From: Lentisphaeria bacterium
GTDB lineage: Bacteria; Verrucomicrobiota; Lentisphaeria; Victivallales; Victivallaceae
Direction: 5' to 3'
Assembly (NCBI GenBank): GCA_022768375.1
Contig: JALEMG010000022.1
Location: 1-64,000, forward strand
Length of the DNA: 64,000 bases
Part shown: one piece after another, positions 15,331-23,580 of the stretch
Numbering within the stretch: the first letter of the stretch is position 1
Layout of the letters: the number at the start of each line of letters is the position of its first letter
Position numbers and translations under genes: made by a program
Notes under the pieces: model-generated
What the model was told of the DNA's origin: nothing
Databases searched by the model: none
Seen by the model: only the letters and a program-made list of their open reading frames with translations

Positions 15331-15686
15331 GCCTCGCCCCGCCACGCTTTGCCGCCGAACAGCCGAACGCCCCAGTAGGCTTTTTGAGCGGCCCACCACG
15401 AGAGGCCGTCCTCCCGGATGAATTCGTAAAACATCTCGTCCGCTTCCTTTCTGGTCCAGTTCTCCGGCGCGGTGCGGTAGAGGAAGTCGTGCACCACCGC
15501 TCCCCGCAACGTGCACGGGTCGAGCCGCGGTGAAATACTGCTCCACAGCAGCCGGGGTACGCTGGCTCCGTCGCTCTCGAATCCCGCCGGGACCGTCACG
15601 ACGCGCCCATGCCACCGCACGGTCAGATCTTCCGTCAGCGTGAGGATGTCGCCGCGTTCGGTTTCCTGATGGATGTCCACGCGCAT
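15327..15686 (-). CDS. DUF1353-type phage protein
   Basis: The 119-residue product shows the DUF1353 pattern: 'VTVPAGFESDGASVPRLLW', then a conserved 'RGAVVHDFLYR' and a Trp-rich C-terminal helix (GLSWWAAQKAYWGVRLFGG). This family is found in tailed phages and prophages near tail-fibre and lysis genes; its function is unknown. A GGGAGGAG ribosome-binding site sits just before the ATG. Confidence 0.75.
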   Translation of the reverse strand: MRVDIHQETERGDILTLTEDLTVRWHGRVVTVPAGFESDGASVPRLLWSSISPRLDPCTLRGAVVHDFLYRTAPENWTRKEADEMFYEFIREDGLSWWAAQKAYWGVRLFGGKAWRGEA

Positions 15687-15687
15687 G

Positions 15688-16029
15688 TCACTCCTCCCAC
15701 AGGCACTCGTCCAGACGCGATTTCACGTCCTCCGGGACGGTGGCGAGAAACGCCGCAAAAACCGGGTCGTTTTCTGCGAGATATTCCGCCGCCATGAACT
15801 GATCCAGCACTCCCGCCGCTTCCATCTGCGTTTTGTAGGTCGCCCAATCGTCGGCAAGCGCCCGGATGGTCTTGAGTTTGCTGTATTTCTTCGGCGGCGG
15901 CTCCGGCGCGGGCGGTTCGACCCATTCGTATCCGGCATCGCGCATCTGCGCGTCCGTGGGGTTGAAAATCCGCCGTCCGTTGTTCACGAGGCTGCCGCCC
16001 GAAAAAACTTTACCGTCTTTGATCCACAT
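15688..16029 (-). CDS. Phage tail accessory protein, hypothetical
   Basis: A 113-residue protein. Its N-terminus reads MWIKDGKVFSGGSLVNNGRR and then a 'NPTDAQMRDAGYEWVEPP' segment that resembles the start of small phage tail or tail-fibre accessory proteins. A Pro-rich hinge and a helical C-terminus follow (KLKTIRALADDWATYKTQME...). The ribosome-binding site is AGGAG. It lies directly after the AIDA-repeat gene and before DUF1353, which supports a virion or tail-assembly role. Confidence 0.6.
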   Translation of the reverse strand: MWIKDGKVFSGGSLVNNGRRIFNPTDAQMRDAGYEWVEPPAPEPPPKKYSKLKTIRALADDWATYKTQMEAAGVLDQFMAAEYLAENDPVFAAFLATVPEDVKSRLDECLWEE

Positions 16030-16046
16030 GATAAAATCTCCTGTTG

Positions 16047-16760
16047 TTACGCGTATTCGATATAACCGCCCGCGCTGACGACGACCGTGGCGCCGGTATT
16101 CGATGTGACCGCTAACGCCGTGCCGCCGCTCATAACGACCAGCCGTCCGCCGGATTCAACGGTGATGCCCGACACGAACCCTCCGCTGATCCCGGCCGAG
16201 CATGCGCCGGAGGATTTGATCGTGGCATTGAGCGCGCTTCCGCCGAAAACCGGATATAGAAGGCCGCCGCGGCTCACCGTTGTGTCCGTCGCAATGCCGC
16301 CGTAACGCTGAACGAAATAGCCGCCGGAAAGGACGGTCGCGGAACTGGCCGAGCCTCCGGTATTGATGTAAAGTTTGGCCGCGTTGGTGTCGTAAGCGCT
16401 CATCGTGGCGTTGGTGCAAAGAGCGCCGGAACTGATGTGAGCCTCGCCACTGTGATAAACATTCAGATTTTCGGCCAGTCCGCCGGAAAAGGCCGACATC
16501 CTGCCTTCTACGTGAACGGCGGTGTTCTTCGCGATCCCGCCGTTGGAGACGATTTGCAGCCCGCTGCCGAACAAATAAGCATCGCTCGCCACGCCGTTGC
16601 TGAAAACATACTGGGTCATACCCTCGACCTCGACATACGGCATGTGCATTCCCGACGAGATAACGTCCGCACCCGATTTCAACCACACGCCGGTCTCGCC
16701 GTAGATCGGCTGAATTTGGATGCCGCCGTTGGCGACCATCAGTTGTCTGCGCCCACTCAT
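16047..16760 (-). CDS. AIDA-like repeat protein, putative phage receptor-binding or fibre protein
   Basis: The 237-residue product is almost wholly built of roughly 18-20-residue beta repeats with the pattern GGxAxxTxVxSGGxxxVxxG, as in the passenger domain of AIDA-type adhesins. It has neither a signal peptide nor an autotransporter barrel, so it is not a conventional adhesin. Its place between a collagen-like fibre gene and tail accessory genes suggests a beta-helical tail tip that contacts the host surface. The ribosome-binding site GGAGGTG lies directly behind the hairpin-rich element upstream. Confidence 0.7.
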   Translation of the reverse strand: MSGRRQLMVANGGIQIQPIYGETGVWLKSGADVISSGMHMPYVEVEGMTQYVFSNGVASDAYLFGSGLQIVSNGGIAKNTAVHVEGRMSAFSGGLAENLNVYHSGEAHISSGALCTNATMSAYDTNAAKLYINTGGSASSATVLSGGYFVQRYGGIATDTTVSRGGLLYPVFGGSALNATIKSSGACSAGISGGFVSGITVESGGRLVVMSGGTALAVTSNTGATVVVSAGGYIEYA

Positions 16761-16764
16761 TCTG

Positions 16765-16953
16765 TCACCTCCAAAAAGTCACCTTGCGGCGGCATTTGAG
16801 CCGCCTCACCGCTGGCGCGGCTCCGGGTGACTTTTCGGAGACCGCGGTATGACATTGACGACACTTGTGTCGCCACTGTCGCTCTGCGACATTCCAATGC
16901 TCACCCCTTGCGGGGTTGCGCGTTTCATATCTTGAGATATGGCAGTTGTTCAT
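16765..16953 (-). ncRNA. Candidate structured RNA (six hairpins, GNRA loop), overlapping a possible 62-aa ORF
   Basis: On the minus strand consecutive perfect hairpins occur: CATATC-TCAA-GATATG (16926-16941), ACCCC-GCAA-GGGGT (16903-16916), TGTCGC-AGA-GCGACA (16877-16891) and CGACA-CAAG-TGTCG (16859-16872). A three-way junction follows: a 10-bp outer stem AAAAGTCACC / GGTGACTTTT (16774-16783 with 16826-16835) enclosing GGCGGC / GCCGCC and CCGC / GCGG hairpins. The GCAA loop is a GNRA tetraloop only on the minus strand, the coding strand of the module. The element fills the whole gap between two fibre genes. An ATG at 16953 opens a 62-codon, Arg-rich frame that ends at 16765; a GGGTGGA site precedes it, so translation cannot be excluded. 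Confidence 0.5.
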
Positions 16954-16955
16954 TT

Positions 16956-17942
16956 TTATTCCACCCCCGGGGTGTATTCGGCGGCGACGAGCATATTGTC
17001 CCGGACGTTGATGACGTAGGACTTGCCGGCCGCGAACGTCGGTTCTCCGATGACGCTGACCGAAGCGGGGATATCCACGGTGAGAGCCGTCCCGCCGGTG
17101 AAAATGACTTCGGATTCATAACGGCTGTTCGCCACACTGGAGAAGGTCAGCCCCTCCAGCGGCTGCTCGAACGTCCAGTGCGTCCCGCCGGTGAGCGCCA
17201 TGGTGATGTCGCTTCCCGTCCCGCCGGTCACGTAGACCATCAGCGGATCGCCCGGATCGCCTTTGTCGCCTTTGGGCCCCGCGAAGATCGGTGCGGCCGC
17301 CGACGGCAGACCGGTTTCGCCGTGCCGGGCCCGGATGAGGGTGTCGTCGTCGGCATAGGCGGCGTGCCAGTCTACTCCGTCCGCGCTGTATTCAAAGCAA
17401 AGGGGACGGGAGATGGCCGCTTCGACCTGCGCCGAGGTGTAATAGGCCGGATCGCCGGCGACGGCGGGAGTCCCGGTCCCGGAGAATACCCGGTTCCGCA
17501 CGGTGACGGGGAAGTGCCACGCGAAAATCGCCGCGCCCCGGGTGTCCAGACCGCCGATCTCGCAGAACATCGTCCCCGAACTTTGTCCGCTCAGCGCGGC
17601 GACCATCGCTTCCGCCGCGGTGTTGATCGCCGGAACGGTGAAAACGGTGTGCCCGGCACCGTCCTGCGTCAGGCTGATGCCGGAGATCTGCAGCAGCAGC
17701 GGCGCGTCGGACCCCCGGCACTCCAGATCGAAGGCGCAGTAGTAGGCTCCGGCAGTCAGTTCCGCGGCGGGATAGGCCGGAAGCGCGGTGCTGGCGCTCC
17801 CCGCGTCCCGCCGCAAATCGAATTCCAGTGTGACTTCCGTCCCGAGCATCAGTTCCAGTTCCACGCCGGTGGCGGAACCGAATTCGTCGCTCAGCGTCGC
17901 GCCGGAAGTACCGATTTTCAAAATGTTTCTGATCGTTTGCAT
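16956..17942 (-). CDS. Phage tail-fibre-like protein with collagen-like segment
   Basis: The 328-residue protein starts MQTIRNILKIGTSGATLSDE; I chose this ATG at 17942 for its AAAGGAAC site, since the in-frame upstream part lies in the previous gene. The N-terminal half is beta-rich. Near residue 230 is a short Gly-X-Y collagen-like stretch (GPKGDKGDPGDP), a common trimerising linker in phage fibres. A C-terminal beta domain follows. Position and composition indicate a tail-fibre or baseplate-attached protein. Confidence 0.65.
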   Translation of the reverse strand: MQTIRNILKIGTSGATLSDEFGSATGVELELMLGTEVTLEFDLRRDAGSASTALPAYPAAELTAGAYYCAFDLECRGSDAPLLLQISGISLTQDGAGHTVFTVPAINTAAEAMVAALSGQSSGTMFCEIGGLDTRGAAIFAWHFPVTVRNRVFSGTGTPAVAGDPAYYTSAQVEAAISRPLCFEYSADGVDWHAAYADDDTLIRARHGETGLPSAAAPIFAGPKGDKGDPGDPLMVYVTGGTGSDITMALTGGTHWTFEQPLEGLTFSSVANSRYESEVIFTGGTALTVDIPASVSVIGEPTFAAGKSYVINVRDNMLVAAEYTPGVE

Positions 17943-17953
17943 GTTTGTTCCTT

Positions 17954-19012
17954 TCAACTCAGGTATTGGTAGGGTAAAACCGGATAATTTTCCGGGGTCA
18001 GCCGGATCAGGGGCGCGGAGATCGTCATGCCCGCTTCCCGGGAGAGGATGTTCGATTCCTCCGGCGCGGTGCGCCATGCGGCAAACGTCGATTCCCAGAG
18101 GGGAAATCGCGGGACGTCGCATACTCCGCCGGGACGGATGGTCAGGTCCTGATCGTATTCCTCGTACCACGTCTCGGTCCCGGCCCCGTAACGGCTGACG
18201 AAGAAGCCGCACCGCGTATGGAGGCGGATCGTGAATTCCCCGGTCAGTTCGACCCCGGCGCCGCGAACGTCGGTCCCCCAGGCGGGATCGGCGGAGGCGT
18301 CATAGTACAAGTGCCTTTCGTCGGCGTAATACAGTCCCTCGTTCCGCCGCCAGTACGCTCCGCTGCGCGGATGGCATGAAACGGCGCGCCCCGAAGCCAG
18401 CGTCCGCCGGAGGTCCCGTCCGGCGGGCTGATAGGTCCCGTCCGTCCGGCTGCCGTCGGCGAAATCGACGATGTGCAGCGCCGCGTCGATGCCGAAGACC
18501 CGGCCGCGGTCCCGGCCGCCGGAATCGTTGAACTCCGGCGGCCTCGGATAGCGCACGATCCGGTCCAGCACCTCCGCCGCCGCGTGGAAAAAGGCCATGT
18601 CCGCCCAGCGAAACGGCCGGCTCAACGGGGCGCGGCAGTACGCATAGCCGTCGATGCCAAGTTCCTCGAACAGCGGGTACGTTGCCTGGTTCATGATCCC
18701 CGCCCCGGCCCCGTTCAGCGGGAAAAATTCGCTCCATGCCCCGAACTTCCGGGGATCGAAGGAATTGTCCACCAGCCGGGCGATCCTCCTTACGAGGTTG
18801 TTCGCAAACGGGAGCGGCAGTTGCGCCGTCCCGGAGGCGCCGTAACCGCTCAGGCGGAACGGGCGGGGCGGGATCTCCAGCGGGTAGTACGTTGCGGATG
18901 TCGTCAGTTTGAAGAAGCGCTCCCGCTCCTCCACCGCCTCTCTCAGCCGGACGCAGACTTCGCGCAGGTCCAGCGGGCGGTCGTTGAACCAGTCCGCGCT
19001 CACAGTACCCAC
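17954..19012 (-). CDS. Phage module protein, unknown (352 aa)
   Basis: I do not recognise this protein. It begins at a GTG inside the 3' end of the previous gene (13-bp overlap), which suggests translational coupling. It is rich in aromatic residues and arginine, with segments such as YRRNEGLYYADERHLYYDAS and CGFFVSRYGAGTETWYEEYD, and has no signal peptide or membrane helix. The position between other structural genes suggests a virion or tail component. Confidence 0.6.
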   Translation of the reverse strand: MGTVSADWFNDRPLDLREVCVRLREAVEERERFFKLTTSATYYPLEIPPRPFRLSGYGASGTAQLPLPFANNLVRRIARLVDNSFDPRKFGAWSEFFPLNGAGAGIMNQATYPLFEELGIDGYAYCRAPLSRPFRWADMAFFHAAAEVLDRIVRYPRPPEFNDSGGRDRGRVFGIDAALHIVDFADGSRTDGTYQPAGRDLRRTLASGRAVSCHPRSGAYWRRNEGLYYADERHLYYDASADPAWGTDVRGAGVELTGEFTIRLHTRCGFFVSRYGAGTETWYEEYDQDLTIRPGGVCDVPRFPLWESTFAAWRTAPEESNILSREAGMTISAPLIRLTPENYPVLPYQYLS

Positions 19013-19548
19013 CCCGGCAGATCAATGGTTGCGTAATACGGGACCTGGATCACCTTTCCGCTCGGATATATCTGCGCCACTTCAAAGGCGAAGCAGTCGC
19101 CGCTCGGGATGCTCCCGGTGGTGGTCTGAAACGCCGCGGAGTACACCGGGTTGCCGGCGGCGTCGCGGGCCCAGGAGATCACGAGAAAAAGATGCAGCCG
19201 CACCGCCCCGCCGAACCGGACCGTCACGTCGGTGCGGGGGATGTTGGAGAGGGTCGGGAAGTTCACCCGGCCGCAAACCGGAGAGGACGGATCGGCGCCG
19301 TCTTCGATCCGGAAGGTGCCGTGTTCCGGCGAAACGCACCGGACATGAAAGGATCCCCGGTACGGCGGGACCCACGGGCCGAGTTCCACGATCGCCGGGA
19401 GCCACTCCCCGCTTTCGGAGTTATAGACCGGCGGGGCCAGCACCACCGCGCTACCGGATCCGCCCGGGATGAGGCCGTCGGCGGAGGGGAGGACGGTGTC
19501 CCCGTAAGTCACCCCCGGAAACGGGGCGCCGGCGACACGGGCGGTCAC
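19000..19548 (-). CDS. Phage module protein, unknown (182 aa, GTG start)
   Basis: An unrecognised beta-rich protein ending PYYATIDLPGWVL. The only ordinary start is GTG at 19548 with a poorly spaced AGGGG site. Its frame is the same as that of the preceding 102-aa gene, separated only by a TGA at 19582-19584 and 11 sense codons. It may therefore be the second half of one longer protein split by a stop, or a coupled separate gene. Confidence 0.5.
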   Translation of the reverse strand: MTARVAGAPFPGVTYGDTVLPSADGLIPGGSGSAVVLAPPVYNSESGEWLPAIVELGPWVPPYRGSFHVRCVSPEHGTFRIEDGADPSSPVCGRVNFPTLSNIPRTDVTVRFGGAVRLHLFLVISWARDAAGNPVYSAAFQTTTGSIPSGDCFAFEVAQIYPSGKVIQVPYYATIDLPGWVL

Positions 19549-19581
19549 CGCCGCCGCCGGCCCCTGCAGGACGGCCTGTCC

Positions 19582-19890
19582 TCATGAGGACGGCGGGATC
19601 GGTCCGGTGCTCAGCGCCCACGGCGTCCGGTCGTTTTCGGCGGGGAAGACACGCCACGCCGGGAGTTGATCCGGCGCGGCCGACCGGATCGCTCCGTTCA
19701 GCGCGACCGGGAAAAACGCCGCTATCTCGGTCCCGCTGTCGTTGTACACGTCGATGAGAAAGGGGCGCTCCGGCGGGAGTTTCGGCGGCGGAGCGGCGGC
19801 GTCGCCCCGGAGCAGACGGTTGACCGCGTTATGGCGGCGGGCGGATTCCGGGCGGTACGGTGTCCCGGCGACGATGTCTTCAAAGAACAT
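19582..19890 (-). CDS. Phage module protein, unknown (102 aa)
   Basis: The protein starts [27 protein letters not shown], a pattern seen in phage proteins that begin with a short attachment segment. A beta-rich region follows ([22 protein letters not shown]). The ATG has a GGAG site and overlaps the end of the 277-aa gene. The stop is followed in frame by the 182-aa frame. Confidence 0.55.
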   Translation of the reverse strand: MFFEDIVAGTPYRPESARRHNAVNRLLRGDAAAPPPKLPPERPFLIDVYNDSGTEIAAFFPVALNGAIRSAAPDQLPAWRVFPAENDRTPWALSTGPIPPSS

Positions 19891-19893
19891 GAT

Positions 19894-20724
19894 TCATATC
19901 TCCAGCGCATTGAACAAAGTGCGTTCGTAGATCCGGCTGACGTGCAGGGAAGTCACCAGTTCCGTCCCGTTGCCGGGATCGCTGCCGGTGACGGCCCAGA
20001 CGTAATCCCATCCGTCCACGTTCTCCAGCAGTTGTCCGGCGCAGCGGCGGGCCCCGTTGGGGCGGATGGCGAAGTGAAACACCACATCGCAGAGTTCTTC
20101 GCCGGAGGCGTTGTGAAAGATTTCGCCCTGAATGATGCTCTCCAGCAGCACCTCGCCCGGAGCCCAGTGATGAAAGACCGCGGCATTGACTTTGCCGACC
20201 ACCTCCGCCGCCCGCCGTTTGTAGGCGGTGTTGAGCGAAGCGGGACGGAAGGTCGCCCGGCAGATTTCGCAGAAGCGAGGTTCCAGCACCCGGACGCACC
20301 CGGAGACGGACTCCCGCCCGGCGCGGCCGTTCCAGTCCACCCGGGTGCCCGGGTCGATCCGGGCGCTTCCGGAGCGGTAGACGGAACGGACCGTTGCCAG
20401 TGCGTCGGAACGGGTGGCGTAGTCGGAAGTGACGAGGAAGCGCCACCGGCGGTCCCCGGCGCGCCGTTGCCGGCGGGGGGCGTCGGCGGCGGTGTCCCCG
20501 TCGTAGTTTACCGTGACTTCAAAGAGTCCGCCGCCGGGCGCGGCGGTGATCTCCGCGCCGCGCCGCCGGGCGGCGCCGATGCGTTCGGGGGCGTTCCGCC
20601 GCACCGCTTCCGCCGCGGCCGCGGCATCCGGCGACGCCTCGGTCACATAGACGATGCGGGCTTTTTCGCAGTTCCCATCGCGGTCGAGCCGCAGAAGTTC
20701 CCGGTTGGAACGGTTGATTTTCAT
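19894..20724 (-). CDS. Phage module protein, unknown (276 aa)
   Basis: The product starts [33 protein letters not shown] before the ATG at 20724 fixes the start, and upstream in-frame codons belong to the leader region. It includes a Cys pair (EICRATF and SGCVRV) and beta-rich stretches such as [30 protein letters not shown]. No known motif is seen. It lies near the start of the minus-strand module and is likely structural. Confidence 0.55.
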   Translation of the reverse strand: MKINRSNRELLRLDRDGNCEKARIVYVTEASPDAAAAAEAVRRNAPERIGAARRRGAEITAAPGGGLFEVTVNYDGDTAADAPRRQRRAGDRRWRFLVTSDYATRSDALATVRSVYRSGSARIDPGTRVDWNGRAGRESVSGCVRVLEPRFCEICRATFRPASLNTAYKRRAAEVVGKVNAAVFHHWAPGEVLLESIIQGEIFHNASGEELCDVVFHFAIRPNGARRCAGQLLENVDGWDYVWAVTGSDPGNGTELVTSLHVSRIYERTLFNALEI

Positions 20725-20734
20725 GATCGGCACC

Positions 20735-20833
20735 TCATTGATAAGTGGTGCTGTCGCGGAGGGACGCGAGCAATTCGCGCAGTTCGCGCAGTTCATGCAG
20801 GATCTCCGCCAGCAGTTCGGTTGTTTCCATCAT
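20735..20833 (-). CDS. 32-residue leucine-rich helical peptide
   Basis: A short frame starts ATGATG with a perfect GGAGG ribosome-binding site and encodes [20 protein letters not shown] followed by [12 protein letters not shown]. Leucines recur at heptad-like spacing, and the DNA repeats GAACTGCGC, so it should form an amphipathic helix or small coiled coil. It ends 10 bp before the 276-aa gene, so it is probably the first gene of the phage-derived transcript. No clear promoter was found upstream. Confidence 0.6.
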   Translation of the reverse strand: MMETTELLAEILHELRELRELLASLRDSTTYQ

Positions 20834-20934
20834 CGGACCTCCTTTTTACCCTGCCCGGCATCGTCAACCTTCCCGCGGATGTGGCCGATTCCGCTCGGGA
20901 CCGGATAAAAAGCTGCTTTTTTCCCGGCGGAGAC

Positions 20935-20963
20935 TTGAAAAAATCCGGGAACGGTGGTATCTT
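20935..20963 (+). promoter_or_regulatory. Promoter of the rpmH-rnpA-yidD-yidC-jag cluster
   Basis: TTGAAA, 17 bp, TATCTT, about 100 bp before rpmH. Confidence 0.7.
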
Positions 20964-21063
20964 AATTATCCGACAGTTGTGTCGCGCGATCACATGGTTC
21001 CGGGTCGGTTCGTGCCGGAACATCGGAGATACAGCAGGAAATTCAAACATAGGAACAGGAAAA

Positions 21064-21198
21064 ATGAAAAGAACGTTTCAGCCTTCCAACCGCCGCCGCA
21101 AACGCCGGATCGGTTTCTTCGCCCGCATGGCGACCGCCGCCGGCAGGAATGTCATCCGCCGCCGCCGTCAGAAGGGGCGGGCCCGGCTGACCGCCTGA
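21064..21198 (+). CDS. rpmH: 50S ribosomal protein L34
   Basis: The 44-residue basic protein [20 protein letters not shown]... is a standard L34, part of the large ribosomal subunit. An AGGAACAGGAAAA ribosome-binding region lies before the ATG. It opens the conserved rpmH-rnpA-yidD-yidC-jag order. Confidence 0.97.
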   Translation: MKRTFQPSNRRRKRRIGFFARMATAAGRNVIRRRRQKGRARLTA

Positions 21199-21239
21199 CG
21201 TTTCCCGTGTCCGTTTCCGCAGAGCCGAAAGGCGGACCC

Positions 21240-21617
21240 GTGCGTCTGCGCCTCAACAAGAAGGACAAATTGCGCTTCAAGGCGCAGTTCGACCGGATCA
21301 GACGCGACGGAGTGAAATCCGCGGGACCGGCAATCGTGGCGGTGGTGATGCCAATTCCGGAGGGGCGGGCGGCGTGCGGTGTGATCTGCAGCAGGAAGTA
21401 CAGTCTCAAGTCCGTGGTCCGCAATCGGGCCAGACGGTTGTTGTGGGAGAGTTTCCGGATGCTCAAACCGGAACTCTCCCCCTGTCACATCTTGCTGATC
21501 CCGCGCCGCAAACTCATGGACCTGCGGCAGACGCAGGTCGTGGCGGAGTTGGCCCGGCTGCTGGCGGCCCGAGGGGTTTTGCCGCCGGGCTGTGCCGCTG
21601 GCCGGCGGAGGGACTGA
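21240..21617 (+). CDS. rnpA: Ribonuclease P protein component
   Basis: RnpA helps the RNase P RNA to trim 5' leaders from pre-tRNAs. The 125-residue product starts at GTG 21240 behind AAAGGCGG. It has the N-terminal [20 protein letters not shown] segment and the hallmark basic helix [24 protein letters not shown] (the RNR motif as VVRNRARR). Its stop overlaps the start region of yidD. Confidence 0.94.
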   Translation: MRLRLNKKDKLRFKAQFDRIRRDGVKSAGPAIVAVVMPIPEGRAACGVICSRKYSLKSVVRNRARRLLWESFRMLKPELSPCHILLIPRRKLMDLRQTQVVAELARLLAARGVLPPGCAAGRRRD

Positions 21618-21619
21618 TC

Positions 21620-21871
21620 CTGCTGATCCGGCTTTACCAGCGCGGGATATCCCCGTGGCTGCCGTGCCGGTGCAGGTTTCAGCCGACGTGTTCGCAGTAC
21701 GCGGTGGAAGCGCTGCGGCAGCGGGGGCTGTGGATGGGATGTGTGTTGACGGTTTGGCGGATTTTGCGTTGCCAGCCGTTCTGCCGGGGCGGATACGATC
21801 CGGTCCCCGAAACAGGGTTCCGATCTTCCGGCCGTGCCGGAACGGATGCCGTCGAGAAAGGTTCAGAATGA
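21620..21871 (+). CDS. yidD: Membrane protein insertion efficiency factor YidD, non-ATG start
   Basis: The core [30 protein letters not shown] is diagnostic for YidD (the conserved Cys-containing RFxPTCSxYA motif), as is [15 protein letters not shown]. In this frame there is no ATG, GTG or TTG between the rnpA body and the conserved core. The best start is CTG at 21620 (or 21623), 8 nt after a GGAGG site, which gives about 83 residues. YidD is a small membrane-associated protein that helps YidC. Its end overlaps yidC by ATGA. Confidence 0.85.
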   Translation: MLIRLYQRGISPWLPCRCRFQPTCSQYAVEALRQRGLWMGCVLTVWRILRCQPFCRGGYDPVPETGFRSSGRAGTDAVEKGSE

Positions 21872-23562
21872 AATTCGACAAGGAAACTGTGATCGTTTTG
21901 GGCACCTGCATGATCCTCATGCTGGCGTGGCCCTCCATCAGCGAATTCATGGGGTGGAGCAAACCCCGGAGCAAACCGGTTCCGGCGCAGGTGCAGACGG
22001 CACCGGCGCAGACCCCGGCGGCTCCGGTGCAGGCGCAGACGGCTCCGGTGCAGATTCCGGCGGTGCCGCACGCCGCGGCGAATGTTCCCGCCAACTGCAC
22101 ACTGACCGGCGACGATCTGATTTTGGAAGTCTCCGGCGCGACCGGGGCGGTGGATTCCCTCACGTTCCGCAAATACCTCAACAGCGATCAAACCGCGCCG
22201 ATTCGGATCGCCGCCGGAGATGCGGCCGGGGCGCTGTTCCGGTATTTCATCCCCGACGTCGCCACCGGCGCTCTGCCGGACGGCGAACTGCTGCGTTCCG
22301 GCGATTCCGTGACCTCCGCCCGGCTTCTGACCATCCCGCAGGGACGGTTCAAACTGGTTCAGACGGTGACGCTGGACGCGAATTACGTTCTGCGCTGCCG
22401 CTGCACGTTCACCGCGGCGGGCACGGTCCCGGTGGTCGTGCCTCCGGCGGTGATTTCGGGCGGGGCGATGGGGACGTGGCATGAACTCTCCGGCGACAAG
22501 ATCCGGACGGTCTCCCATCGGCTGGATTATCTGACCGCGTCCGGGGATTTCGACGATGTCAAAGCGGATGCCGACGCGGAGAAGTTCTTCCTCAATCCCG
22601 CGCCGCGGGTCCGCTGGGCCGGGGTGAGCAACAAGTATTTCTGCATTCTGCTCAAATCCGGCACGCCGTTTACGCTGTGGCAAGGTCGTCGGTTCGCGGA
22701 CGGCGACCGGAAGCGGCCGGAGATCGCCGCCGGGATGAAACTGCCGGCGATGACCCTGCTTCCCGGGGTCCCGCAGACGCTGGAAGTCTCCGTCTACGCC
22801 GGGCCGAAGGTCATGAGCAATCTCGCCGCCTTCGCTCCCGACGCGGAAAAAGTCATGCACCTGGCCTGGGGGCCGCTCAACTATCTGGCGCGGTTTCTGC
22901 TGTGGGTGCTCAACGCTCTCCAGCAACTCTGCGGCAGTTACGGTTTGAGCATCATCATACTCACACTGCTGGTGCGGACGGTGTTCTATCCGCTGACCGC
23001 CCGGGGCAACGAGTCGATGAAAAAGATGCAGAAGGTCCAGCCGCAATTTAAAGAACTGCGGGAGAAGTACAAGGACAATCCCCAACTGCTCAATCAGAAA
23101 ATGGCGGAATTGTACCGCAAGGAAGGCGTGAATCCTTTCGCCGGGTGCCTGCCGATCCTGCTGCAGATCCCGATTTTCTTCGCGCTGTACGCGATGCTGG
23201 ACAATGTGATCGGTCTGCGGCACGTTTCGTTCCTGTGGTGCCGGAATCTGGCGGCGGCGGATACGGTGTGCCGGATCCCGCTGTTCGTGAATCTGCCCTG
23301 GATCGGCAGCGGCATCCCGGTCAACCCGCTGGTGCTGGTCATGACGGCGCTGATGGTCGTTCAGCAGCGGATGACTCCGATGGCCGCCGATCCGATGCAG
23401 AAAAAGATGATGGCGATGATGCCGGTCATCATGCTGGTGTTTCTCTACGATCTGCCCTCCGGTCTCACGTTGTACTGGACGGTCAGCAATATATTCAGTA
23501 TCGTGCAACTGTGGCTGCAGAAAAGACGCGGCCGTGCTCCGGTTGCCGCCCGGAGCAACTAA
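21868..23562 (+). CDS. yidC: Membrane protein insertase YidC (Oxa1 family)
   Basis: YidC inserts proteins into the inner membrane alone or with Sec. The 564-residue protein has an N-terminal anchor ([17 protein letters not shown]), a Pro/Ala/Gln-rich repeat linker (PVQAQTAP-like units at about 35-65), a large periplasmic beta domain to about 330, and then the conserved Oxa1 core. That core includes [20 protein letters not shown], the Met-rich cytoplasmic helices [18 protein letters not shown], and [21 protein letters not shown]. This is the Gram-negative long form. Confidence 0.96.
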   Translation: MKFDKETVIVLGTCMILMLAWPSISEFMGWSKPRSKPVPAQVQTAPAQTPAAPVQAQTAPVQIPAVPHAAANVPANCTLTGDDLILEVSGATGAVDSLTFRKYLNSDQTAPIRIAAGDAAGALFRYFIPDVATGALPDGELLRSGDSVTSARLLTIPQGRFKLVQTVTLDANYVLRCRCTFTAAGTVPVVVPPAVISGGAMGTWHELSGDKIRTVSHRLDYLTASGDFDDVKADADAEKFFLNPAPRVRWAGVSNKYFCILLKSGTPFTLWQGRRFADGDRKRPEIAAGMKLPAMTLLPGVPQTLEVSVYAGPKVMSNLAAFAPDAEKVMHLAWGPLNYLARFLLWVLNALQQLCGSYGLSIIILTLLVRTVFYPLTARGNESMKKMQKVQPQFKELREKYKDNPQLLNQKMAELYRKEGVNPFAGCLPILLQIPIFFALYAMLDNVIGLRHVSFLWCRNLAAADTVCRIPLFVNLPWIGSGIPVNPLVLVMTALMVVQQRMTPMAADPMQKKMMAMMPVIMLVFLYDLPSGLTLYWTVSNIFSIVQLWLQKRRGRAPVAARSN

Positions 23563-23580
23563 TGGAAGGAAAAAGGTAAA

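Noticed and set aside
15088-20833. Diversity-generating retroelement acting on the fibre or AIDA genes
   Set aside because: No reverse transcriptase, template repeat or variable-repeat pair was found in the window.
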